This document shows positions 46,757 through 57,700 of a stretch of 64,000 bases of DNA, in pieces (position 1 is the first letter of the stretch; the number at the start of each line of letters is the position of its first letter). The notes beneath the pieces were generated by a model. It did no database searches, was not told the origin of the DNA, and saw only the letters and a list, made by a program, of their open reading frames with translations. The stretch covers positions 124,001 to 188,000 of the forward strand of contig MBPM02000015.1 in the NCBI GenBank assembly GCA_001695595.3, written 5' to 3'. The stretch is from Plasmopara viticola (taxonomy: Eukaryota; Oomycota; Peronosporomycetes; Peronosporales; Peronosporaceae). Position numbers and translations under genes: made by a program.

Positions 46757-49081
46757 CAAAAAATAACATCAATCTTAGCACATTATAAGCGCCACGCTGG
46801 CAGAAAAATCAAAATTTGTAGATCAAGGTCTGACTCAGAGACTGTGCTCATTAAAATTGATTTAATTTTCGACAGAGCATAATATGCACCATACTTTATG
46901 CGGAGGTAGTATGAAGCACATCACCATAAGGCTCAACTGTGTCGAATGCGCTTTCATATTGGAAGCCATGTGAGAGTTTTAAATTTTGCTTTTATTAAAC
47001 AGTGTCTTGCACAATCAAAACCCTGGGTATACTCTTCTTTAAAAACTCGAAACAAAAGACTGAAAAGTCGGCATTGCACGAATTTGTGAGCTTATTGCAG
47101 ATCATGCTACACATTTTTTATTCCCGATGCCGCTATCTTGCTAAGAACTACTTTTTTGATGAGATGGTAGGCAGACTTACTTAGATGAAAAAAATTAATT
47201 ACCTCAATGAGTTTATTTTGTACGGAGAATGTGAGATTATAATAGCTAACGCTCTAGTTGCCCCAGAAGTAAAAGCTAAAATCTATAAGCATGTACGCTT
47301 TCTTGGCAGCAAACAAAGGGAGCACGAACTTCATGAAGACTCGACATGCCAAGCCCTTATAATGGGTTGATAGATGACTTAAAGGAAAATCTATCAGTGG
47401 TGAGCACACGCTATTATACTAAATTATTAAAAAAACATTTTTTGTATTGTGACTTGGGAACTTCTGCGCGCCGACAAGCAATTGCGGTCAGTCAAAAAGG
47501 TTGACCGGCTTTTAAAAATGGAAACTTTTGACAACTTAACTTCACTTTGATTGGCATATACTTCAAGAACCTCCTAATTTGACGACTATGTCAGCACAAA
47601 GTCATTTCTTGTCCTTGGCATGAACAAGTATGACTTGGTTGAGGTGAGCAACACAGTATTTCTATCAATTAATGAGGCAATTTCATAGGCACCAGCCGCT
47701 AAATCTTGTACACCAGGATCATGTCCACATGTCGGTTATGCTTTTAGCCTTTGTAGAAAAGGGAATCGAGGCAGTCGAATTTACACACCTAAAACAATAT
47801 AGAGGAATTGATGGTTTTTGGAGGTAGACGTGACGACAGCTTTAATTGCTTCTTCAGCGAATTGTCGAGTTTTACTGGCATAACCGGCTGCTAAAGACAT
47901 TAACGATGGCGCTCTCAGTGACGAAGCACAGCACCGGTAACGGAGCACAGCAAGCGAATACGATTGGACCACTCAACAAGCTGCATTCCAAGGTAATGTT
48001 TTCCGCGGGACACGTGCTTCATAAAAAAAACGAAATTTTGGCACCAAATTAATACTTGGGTGTTTAAAGCAACTAAGCGCTTGACAAAAAAATCTTATCG
48101 ATAGGAAATTTGGGTAATCAATTTGGTCTTTTGCAATGGTAAATGCGCTTATATTCTTAGAAGTTTATATAGCTACTAAACCTTGAAAAAAATAGGGCTT
48201 TTGGCTGAGCTGAAAGCCGAACATTTCTTATGTCGCACCTGGGCTTAAAGACTGAGAAGACTCCTACAAATTTAATATATAGGAATACGCAGATGCGGTA
48301 TCCAGAAACTCACCACCAGACTATCACCGAATAGAAGAGTTATCCTAAGCAGTACTGAGTCACCGCCGGGGTTGCATAATCCTATTGCGTCATTACAATT
48401 GAATTTTCTCTAATCGATTGATCGCAGCTACAGCGTGTTCGCGGTATACCACAAGGCAGTGATATATTTATGCAGCTGATGCCGCGTGCGCTCATTTATA
48501 CCCATGAGTCGAGGCTTTGCTGGACCTCCCAAAAATTGTCGGCCGGAATTCGCCAAAAGCACCACGACCGTGCTCATTCGTAATCTTGGAAAGAATCGAC
48601 TTGAGCGAGACGGCATCACAAAAATCACCTTATTTATCGTAGTAAACGATTAAATTGCCGGCATTCATGTGGCGACGTACATGTACAATCTTGCTGATTT
48701 CTTTATCATATGTCTTAAGTTATCGGTACTACGGTTCATTTCGATAAACAGTACATTGTTTGCATAACTGTGTAGAGCATACCGATCAGCTTGATAGGCG
48801 TGTTCATGCCGACATTAAAGTCAGACGTCACTTTGTTCTTTGTTGCTAACAGAATCGTCGTCTGCGCAAGAAGATGTAACATCCTTCGATTTCGTTCAAA
48901 ATATTTTTTTCGAATATTAAAAAAAGTTATTAGTAGTTCTGGAACATTGACTTTAATAAATCTAAATAGCCTGCGTGCAGGCGAACGTAATCGATTTAAA
49001 GGCAACATCGACAAAGTCCTGTACGTTCCCTCACGCCTGCATCGCCATTGAATTAAACATTGGGCTGCTTGCAGTTGCACT
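46757..49081. other. Intergenic with a minus-strand relic
   Basis: Between about 48,790 and 48,430 the minus strand carries coding-like pieces in shifting frames (TDNLRHMI, HMNAGNLIVYYDK, then after a stop AVSLKSILSKITNEHGRGAFGEF). This is probably a decayed gene of unknown kind. Nothing else seen. Confidence 0.4.
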
Positions 49082-49941
49082 TTACATAGTTCCGCACGGT
49101 GCACAGCACTGCGCACTAGTAACGACCTCATCCTCCACTGTCTTTGCAGCAACCTGTGTGTTCACCGCTGACCGCTTGACTTGTTCATTCGAATTAATTA
49201 TCGGATTTGATACTGTCGATGCGAACGCTTCAGGAGCAAGTGAATTCTGCACTTCTGCGTGTGGAAATGACGCTCTTGCAGCCACGAAATTTGGGGCATC
49301 AGCATGTGACAGCGAAAGTCTTGCTATAGCAGCGGCATTTGGCACCACAGGATTCTGTGTTTCGACGTAAGACAATGAGAAGGATGAGCGGTGACTGCCC
49401 GAATCGGACGACGTAGTTCGATGACGACGACCATACTCACTAGAGACGTCGCTCTCAGCATCCATACGCTCGCTGTGCATACTGAAAATCTCAGACGGTG
49501 TGCCCTCTGGACGGTGCTGGCGTGCTTGTAAGCCTTTGACCCACCGCGCAGCATCCTCCTGGTTGTCAGCCTTGAGCACATACGACTGCTCGCCGATGGC
49601 GATAGAAAATTCAAGCTTATCTCCGTCCGAAGAGACGAAATCTATAGTTTGTGTACGCCATAAATCGATGCATGCCAGCAACTTCTCACTCTCTCGACTC
49701 TGTTGTCATGAGTAAAATAACGATCATTAGTATCGCTTCGATCTCGACGTATCGGTATCATTATCGACACCTTGTAGTACGTCAGGTAGTGCGTTGTAGC
49801 TTCAAAGTAGCGGCGTTGCCATCGATCGTGGCGCGACTTTTTGCGTAAATAACCTGTGAGCAGGCCAATTTCATTAGTCTATTTTCAAAAAAAAGATGCC
49901 GCAGTGTGCGACAGTCTACCTTTGAGCTCTAAGAAATTCAT
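49082..49941 (-). CDS. Small PH-domain protein, three exons
   Basis: On the minus strand, exons 49,941-49,920, 49,853-49,771 and 49,699-49,082 join in frame to 240 aa. A complete PH domain occupies residues about 5-95: LKGYLRKKS, DRWQRRYFE, HYLTYYK, then DFVSSDGDKLEF and the closing helix EDAARWVKGLQ with its conserved Trp. The remainder is Ser/Ala-rich and disordered. PH domains bind phosphoinositides or proteins at membranes; Lys/Arg in the first loop (RKKSRHDRWQRR) fit lipid binding. The introns are 66 nt and 71 nt with GACTAAT and TACTAAT branch sites. The 22-nt first exon is supported because it supplies the first PH strand. Confidence 0.88.
49700..49770 (-). other. Intron 2 of the PH-domain gene
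   Basis: Donor GTGTCG, branch-like TACTAAT, acceptor GACAACAG; 71 nt, phase 0. Confidence 0.85.
49854..49919 (-). other. Intron 1 of the PH-domain gene
   Basis: Donor GTAGAC, branch-like GACTAAT, acceptor GCTCACAG; 66 nt. The split codon G|GT gives the glycine of LKGYLRKK. Confidence 0.85.
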
Positions 49942-50734
49942 AGCCGCCTTTAATGCGACGCTAAGCGTGGACTAGAGAAATGCCACCGATAGGTCGAAGC
50001 TGAAATTGCACACCACATGTACACCAATCTATATGATGGGTATGGACACAGATCTGTTTTTTTTTTGCAAAATAATTGGTGACTCTTTCTATAAATTCTT
50101 GTCGTAATTCACCTGATATTACGAGCTTAAGAAATGCTCGTACTACTTTCTCAATGTGCTGCGAGCCAAAATAATAGATGCTGACATGAATCCGCACCAT
50201 ATTTTTTAAGCGGGGCTCACGCAGCTATTATTTTTGATTATACATCTAAAATAAAGGCTGTCAGTCACAGACAAGTTAGTGCTCTCGCAAGAATGCTGTA
50301 GATAAACGCCCTTAGATGCTAAAGTTGAGTCCGCAATTCCAAAAAGTTATGCAAAGCATGATCATGCAAGGGCGACAATGACTAAAGGTTCACCAAAGAT
50401 TGATTTTTTGGAGTGTCCGATGTATAGGAAGGGCTGTTTTAATCATCGCTACCATAATATTTAAATTGTCGCCATCTTTTACCTTGGACTTCTCTGTGAA
50501 GCTAACCCAATTTGCATTCTTGCAGTGATCACAATCACATATATATCAATTATGAGAAAAATGGGCCAAGGGAATTAAAGTAGGTTCGTATTCTAAGATT
50601 GCTCAAAGAAGGTTTTACTCTTTAGTCTTTATTGCATGCATCAAGTATCAGAGGGACGTCACATGGTAATGTTCATTGTCATTAATAAATGCAAAGGCAG
50701 CGAGCATTTCACCACTTTGCCATGTATCGTTCAA
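49942..50734. other. Intergenic between the renalase-like and PH genes
   Basis: No gene seen. It should contain the promoter of the PH gene and the 3' end of the renalase-like gene. Confidence 0.5.
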
Positions 50735-52095
50735 CTAATTTAAATTTCCTACTTCATTTAGCAAGTCAGCAGCAGCCTTGGCAGATACAAGGCAATTATC
50801 GAAATTCGAGCCAAGGAAGCTGTCACCAGCCACGATAATCCGAGGTTTGCTGCTTAGCACAAGAAATGGTAACGCATTTTTTTCTTCTTTTCCGCTCACA
50901 TCTTTGTACGGCACTGATACTTGTGAGATTCTGAATACAAATAATCGTGTTAGTCGACAGGTTTCGGATAATCATCACACAGCAGAAAAGCAGGAACTCT
51001 GGACGTACCGCCAACGGTGCAGACGTGCATCTAGCACGGTCGGAAGCGACGGCAGAACCTCGCGCAACGACTTCGTGATAATGGCAAGGACCTCGTCATT
51101 GTTGCGAGTGTCGTCCATAAACGTGCGCCCGAAAGTCACCGATGTGTGCACAAGCAGCACCGGTAACGATGACTCGCATGTCCGTTTCTTAAGATGGTCC
51201 CAACACATGAACCGAATGATATCGCTCTCGTCTCTGAGGACATACTTCGCCGTCCATCCCAAATCTTGCACTTTTGTACTTGCCTTTTGGTCGAAGACAT
51301 AAGCCGCGGCAAAGCGTTGTGAGTATCTGACACTCTCAAGCGCACGCATCTTTTCCGGTGTAACACAAAATGAACTGCTACTCTTGAGAATAGACAAAAC
51401 CTGTCGAAAGCACGATACTCTGTCACTTTAGGAAACGAAGGATTCCAAACAAAACTCTCACATTCGAAATGGGACATGTAAGAACCAAAGCGTTCACAAT
51501 CTCCTCTTTTCCTTCGCTCGTCTTAACTTGAATGCCTTCATCATCCACCACTTGAAAACTCTCTAAGTGTGTCGACAGCTTTGTCTCCGTGCCTGGCATC
51601 ACCATAACCGCATAAAGTCGTCACCACCAATCTAATTTCTCCTGTAACAGCTTTCCCAGCTGCTCACCTTCCAATAAATACTCCACTATAGCTCGAAATC
51701 CTTTCCTATGCGGAGAAACCCAGCGCATCTTGGCAGATCCTTTGTGTGGATCCTGAGCGATTGCGCTCTCGGCAAATGGCACCAAGAAGCCACTCTGCAT
51801 CAGCTTACGATGAACGTCATCAGTACAATCAGGATTTCGCGTCCAGTACTGAGCCCCCATGTCCACATGGATATCGCGCTGCTTCGGAAACGACCTGAGC
51901 CACGAGTCAGTCCTGTGTACAGTCCTGCCTGTCCGACATCCGATTGTACCTAGACATAGCGCGCCCACCTAATATATTGTTGCGATCCCAGACTACAATC
52001 TCTGATGCATATCCTGCCGCAATTTTAGCCTCCTGTAGCAGTCGCGCCAACGCAGCGCCTGTCAAACCGCCCCCGACAATCAGCGTCCTGCTCAT
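50735..52095 (-). CDS. Renalase-like FAD-dependent amine oxidase, five exons
   Basis: On the minus strand, exons 52,095-51,950, 51,894-51,668, 51,592-51,462, 51,400-51,009 and 50,930-50,735 join to 363 aa with no stop. The N-terminal Rossmann motif LIVGGGLTGAALARLL (residues 5-20) binds FAD, followed by the second-strand segment VWDRN and GGRAM. The motif DMGAQYWT, the VLTCPISN strand, VHTSVTFG and the C-terminal GDSFLGSNFDNCL flavin contact all fit renalase. The family oxidises NAD(P)H-derived isomers or related amines, probably in the cytosol. The introns are 55, 75, 61 and 78 nt. Read unspliced, the gene appears shattered into four frames with stops. The first intron could instead end at 51,913 (37 nt), adding six residues. 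Confidence 0.85.
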
Positions 52096-52229
52096 AGCTT
52101 ATGGATGATCTATAGCTTGGCAGATAATATATATATATCATATAATCCAATCACATCAAAGTCTATTTAGAATCATCTAAAAAAGATGCGGGCTAGGCCA
52201 AGGACAAAACCGTACGTTCTGCTTGCGTG
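52096..52229. promoter_or_regulatory. Shared divergent promoter region
   Basis: Only 134 bp separates the start codons of the renalase-like gene (minus) and the 434-aa gene (plus). The centre is TA-rich, with an ATATATATAT run at 52,128-52,137 and a CCAATCA box at about 52,147. Shared or bidirectional control is inferred from spacing alone. Confidence 0.5.
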
Positions 52230-53825
52230 ATGGCAGCGCACTCGAACGCAGAGTTGTCGACGGCGCTTGACTCTATCGACATTAACGTGAGCTTCCCAAT
52301 AGCGCGACCGGCCTCTGTTTTTCATTTGGCGGGTGCTACCACCATAGGTAGTGGACGTTTCGTGCTGCCCGACGTAGCGCTGCGCAAAGTGGTCAAGAAG
52401 CCAATTTTTGAGGTGCTGGACTGCCAATGATTGACGTTGTATTAATTAACTTACATGGTGTGCGATAGAATTTCGACGACGAAGCTTATTATGTGAAGCC
52501 GCCGACGCAAATGCTGCGCTTTATCGACGGCTTACGCTACCACAAACCTACAGCCGAAGAAAGCAAAGCGCTGAATTTGAGTAGTGCTACCGAGAGGATT
52601 TACCTTCATGTGCTTAACGACGTACGTAGTCATTACTGTTTGAATTGAACTGAGGTAATCAACGTGTTTTGTTGCATCACTTTCATAGATTTTAATGATG
52701 TGTGGCGCGCGTAAGGGAGCGCGCTTTACTTCGCACAATGTCAACAGATTGAGGCTAATTGCAGAAGAATTAGATGCCAGGTACAAAATAGTCAATGAAA
52801 CGTTTAATTCGTTGCCGACAGAGGTTATGAAGTATCGCTTTCCGGGGGTCAAAAGACTGGAGGACGATCCGTCACACTTTAAATTTCTGTCGAATCGACA
52901 TCGTAAAAGTTTGGTGGGGCTAGAGCTTTTAAATTCCGAAGACCGAATAAGGCGGCAAGCTTTTCATTTTCAATGGCTTGCGAGGCAATATGTCGTGACA
53001 TTTGCGCAGCTGAAGACAGCGATGCAACAAATTTATGAACGGGTTCGAAAAGACATGGCTGTTTCGGGAACTATGTCTGCTCCTACTTTAGCAGATATCA
53101 ATGATGCAGGTTGGTTGTCATCTATTTGTATCGCGTAGTCGCGAGTTGTTGTCTACGTGTGTGTATTTTTCCTCATTGCTGTTTTACTATCAATGTCTTG
53201 GGTTGGGCGCAGTAGAAGCAGAATTTGAGGCAAAAACACACCGACCATTCCCGACATTTCTCTTCATCCTTATACAGAAATACCATCGTGAGATACGCAA
53301 CAAAAGCACAGCGTGGACGATTGATTCAGATGAGCCACCCGTGGACTCTATTGGACAATTTGCTATTTACTTGTCCACTGTCCTACTTCAGCCGACACCC
53401 ATGACGTCCGCGGAGCTACTCAGTTTTCAAGTTTTGCTGCAAATTGTGTAGGCATATTGTGCTTTGAGTTGATTGCTGGTTGGTTGTACTAATGCGAGAT
53501 TGCATGTTACAGCAAAGCAGATTTTTTTGTAGATTATTGCTTGATGGTCCTCGTGGTGACCAAGGTAGAACAAGCTGACGGTCAAGTTCTCGTGAACACC
53601 TCGTCTCCATCGTATTTACATAATATAAGCGAAACAAGAGACGCTGAATGTCAGCTGAGGACACACCGACGACATGGTGTCGTCCGCGTCCTGACTCAGA
53701 AGGCAATGGATTCCTTGCTTTTCGCCTTTTTGACCACAGTTCGTGAGCTTAGACTGGTTCCGCGAGAGAAAGAGCTTCTGAATCGCGGCAAGAAAACGCC
53801 GAAGAGTGACTCATCGACATGGTAG
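52230..53825 (+). CDS. Conserved-looking protein of unknown function, five exons
   Basis: Exons 52,230-52,412, 52,469-52,621, 52,689-53,109, 53,213-53,447 and 53,513-53,825 join to 434 aa. The introns are 56, 67, 103 and 65 nt; the last has a TACTAAT branch site. I recognise no domain. The protein is mostly helical by composition, with no signal peptide or membrane segment. Its middle (residues about 115-250) is Arg/Glu-rich, including YRFPGVKRLE and LSNRHRKSLVGLELL. The stop at 53,823 may not be the original end: overlapping it, the next frame gives 39 codons from ATG 53,819 with a CPLC motif. The gene is divergent from the renalase-like gene. Confidence 0.75.
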
Positions 53826-53938
53826 AGAAGGCACTCACGCATGATAAGAAGGGTATCATGCGAGAATACTTGAGCCCCCTATGCCCATTATGTAAAGACG
53901 CTAGGGAGCATATTGTGATGTTTGTGGAATATTATTGA
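53819..53938 (+). other. Coding-like frame overlapping the end of the 434-aa gene
   Basis: The frame starts at the ATG in the sequence GACATGGTAG and reads MVEKALTHDKKGIMREYLSP, then CPLCKDARE, to a TGA. It is one base out of phase with the upstream CDS. It may be the true C-terminus displaced by an indel, or chance. Confidence 0.3.
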
Positions 53939-54771
53939 GCGCTCAAAGGATCTCTATATTTTGGAAAACATGGAGGAAAATACAAATTTATTTGTTTGGG
54001 CTGGTCCACTATGACCTTTTTATTATATCATGCGAACGGACGAAATGTAAAGGGCTTGGTTGGGTTACATTTTTTGTTGTCAGCGACAGAAGAATTTTAA
54101 TGTGTCCTGTCGTCATAAGTCTACGTTATCTGTGGTGACAGGCAGAAGTAACGACAGGCCACAGGCAATATAAGAGTGTAGCGGGTGCGAGGCTAGTAAA
54201 AAGATAATCCTTTGCATTGTTCGTCCATGGCATAAAGAATATAGTACCGCAATCTGGCGTGCATTTTGAGACTATAATACGATGTTGTTCGCTCCTGACG
54301 TAACAAACGCTGCCTCGGTAAGTCTTGCTGCTACTCCTACTCTTATATAGTGCGTAGCACTTTTTATTTCATCTCAAGTGTAAAGTTCTATTTTGCGTTA
54401 GGAGACAGTTCGTTACTGTCTAATGCATAGGCTAAGTAGCCCAGAAACTTTTCTTAGGTATTATATTCATTGCTGAAAGTATTAGTTTTAAAGTAGATAT
54501 TCACTCATTGTATGTATTGCTGTATTTTATCGAGGTATTCAAAGTGAAGGTGGGAACTTATGTGACTACCGCCGTCCCTACCTGATCGTGTGGGGTTGTG
54601 GGCAGCAGTCACTAACTACTTGATGCGATCGAGTATAGCGGTGACTGACTCCATCACACGATAACGGCCCGTCCGGCAGAGTGCACGAAAGCGCCTAGAC
54701 ATCTTCCCATTCAGTAGGCGATAGCAAGAGGCACCACCACCGAGGCGGCCAGCACAGTTTAGAATTCGACA
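53939..54771. other. Intergenic upstream of the myosin gene
   Basis: No gene seen. A CTTCCCATTCAGT sequence at about 54,704-54,716, some 60 bp before the ATG, resembles the oomycete initiator core (YCATTY). This is weak. Confidence 0.35.
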
Positions 54772-57700
54772 ATGGATGTGGGTGCAGAGGTGGACGTCCA
54801 GCTAGGGCCACAGAAATGGCGACGCGCCAAAGTCATCGACCGCTACGCGAGTCCCATCGAGGTTTCTTGTGCCGTGATTGTCGTCAAGTTTGAAGACGGT
54901 AGCGTCGCTGAACGAACGGTTCCTTTTGACGTGAAGCAGGATGCACCCGACGTGCGATTGCTCTCTCCCAGCCAGGGCCAGTGCTTTGATGTAGACGACC
55001 TTACGCAACTCGTTGAGCTGGACGAGACGACAATTCTATCAGCACTTGAGACACGATTTGCCGAGAACAAAATTTACACAAACACTGGAGCGATCTTACT
55101 TGCGGTCAATCCGTTTCAGAAGATTTCTAATGTCTACAGCAAAGACACAATGGCCAAGTATCTGGTGGCATTTGAATCAAACAAAGGGAACGAACTCGTG
55201 TCCCCGCATATCTATCAAGTGGCTGGGGAGGCGTATAAAGCCATGATACTTGGATTAAACGGCGTAATGAGCGACCAGAGCATTCTTGTGAGTGGAGAGA
55301 GCGGCAGTGGCAAGACTGAGAGCACAAAATTTCTCATGGAATACCTTGCCCAAGCAGGCGTGACGCATGCAACGTCAACGGTAGCGAGCAAGACTCCGCA
55401 AGGTATTGCAGCCAAAGTCCTGCAGACCAACATTCTCCTCGAGTCGTTCGGTAACGCGCGCACGTTACGGAACGACAATTCCAGTCGCTTTGGGAAGTTT
55501 ATCAAGCTCCACTTTACCAGTGGAGGTCGACTCACAGGTGCCAGTATTCAAACCTATTTGCTCGAGAAAGTACGGCTCGTGTCGCAATCGAAAGGCGAGC
55601 GAAACTATCACATTTTTTACGAAATGGCAGTTGGTGCAGAACCCGCTGATCGAAAGCGCTGGTTTTTGGACCCACCAAAGGGTCACGTGATGCCTTTCAA
55701 TGATCGTGGCGATGTTTCAAATGCCTCAAGCCAATTTCTTCATTATCGGTATTTGAACCAGAGCGATTGTTACCAACGAAACGATGGAGTAATGGATACG
55801 GAAATGTTTCGACGCGTCATGGACGCTATGGATATTGTTGGCTTTACGCCGGAAGAACGTGTCGGGATTTTCGACACTATTGCAGCTCTCATGCACATTG
55901 GAAACCTTTCCTTTGTGCACGATGAAAATAGCGACAAGGTCGAGCAGTCGACAGAGTCTGAATCAAGGAAATCGGATTTGGCACCAAGCTGCATCTGGTC
56001 ACGCAACGCAGCAGCGACTCTGATGGCTGTGGACGCAACGAAACTTGAGCTTGCTTTGAGTGTGCGCCGGATTCGTGCTGGCACCGACTTTGTGTGTATG
56101 AAACTTTCTGCAGCTCAGTCCAATAACGCACGCGACGCATTGGCCAAAGCACTTTACGGACGTTTGTTTGACTGGATGGTGACGAAAATTAACCACTTTC
56201 TTCGAATGGATGACAGTGAAAAAGCCAAAGGCGGACTTCATTTCATTGGCATTCTCGACATATTTGGCTTTGAAGTGTTTCCAAAGAATTCGTTCGAACA
56301 GCTTTGCATCAACTTTGCTAACGAAACGTTACAACAACAGTTTAACGACTACGTATTTAAAGCCGAACAGCGCGAGTACGAATCGGAGGGCGTTGATTGG
56401 AAATACATTGAGTTTTGCGATAATCAGGACTGTGTCAATCTCATTTCGCAGCGACCAACTGGTATTCTTTCGTTAATCGACGAAGAATGTGTCATGCCTA
56501 AGGGAAGTGACACGACATTGGCTTCCAAGTTATATCGCGCATGTACCAGCCATCCTCGATTCGAAGCTTCTCGCATACAGCGTGCACGTGGTTCATTCAC
56601 AATTGTCCACTACGCAGGTCACGTCGAGTACTCGTCGGATGGATTCTTGGAAAAGAACAAGGACGTTCTTCACCAAGAGGCGGTTGATATGCTTGCATAC
56701 TCTACACGAGAAGACAGTTTCACTCGTGTTTTGTGTGAAGGCATTGGGGGTTCACAGGATCGCTCAAAGTCGTCCCCGCGTCAACGTGCTCAAACAAGCA
56801 AACACCGCGGAGCAAGTGTCGGGCTGCAATTTAAGGAACAATTGACGACTTTGCTGGAAACGCTGCAGCGGACTAATCCGCACTACGTGCGATGCCTCAA
56901 GCCAAATGATTTGTGCAAGGCGGGTACCTTTGAGCGTGAACGTGTGTTAAACCAGCTGCGCTGCAATGGTGTGATGGAGGCCGTTCGCGTCGCTAGAGCA
57001 GGCTATTCAATTCGTCTACCGCTTGATATCTTTGTCGCACGTTACTTTACTCTAGGGAGGTCGAAAAGACTTTCGCGGAAGCAGCAGGGGACTTCGTTCG
57101 GCGAACTCAATCTGGCTATGGACGATGGTTTGGTGGTTATTTACAAAGAAGCCAAGGAGCTTCTATCTGGCCTTTTGGAGATTATTCCCAAGGAACATGA
57201 TGCAAACCCCCAAGGCGCGTGCGAAGAACCTGATCAGGTCCAGTTTACCACAAAGTGCATATCAGTGGGCGTTCAGATGGGATTTTCTAAGATTTTTATG
57301 AAAAAGCCAACTTACAAATTTCTTGAGAATATGCGCACGCAGCGTTTACATCGCGACATGGTCAAAATATATCACGCTGTCTTGTGTGTGACTGCCCGTG
57401 TGCGTTATTTGCGCTACCTCAATGCAGTACGAACGCTTCAACTTCGATTTCGTTACAAGAAGCTTCGAATAGTGCACCGTCAGCGTCAGATTTTTATGAT
57501 TCGAAAACAAAGTGCAGGCAAGGTACAGAGGTTTATGCAAACAGTGGCGCAGCGTAAAAATTTTGTGCGCTTTGTTGCGATTGTGCGAATGCTGCAGTGC
57601 CGCTTCAGGTTTCGACGACAAATGCGAGCGAAAGAGAAGTGTAGACTGAAGAAGCTTGGAGACTTGAAAAGTCAGCAGCAGCATATGGAGCCCGTTTCTC

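Noticed and set aside
51621..51623. In-frame stop suggesting the renalase-like gene is dead
   Set aside because: It lies within a 75-nt intron (51,593-51,667) with GTGAGC donor and TGCCAG acceptor.
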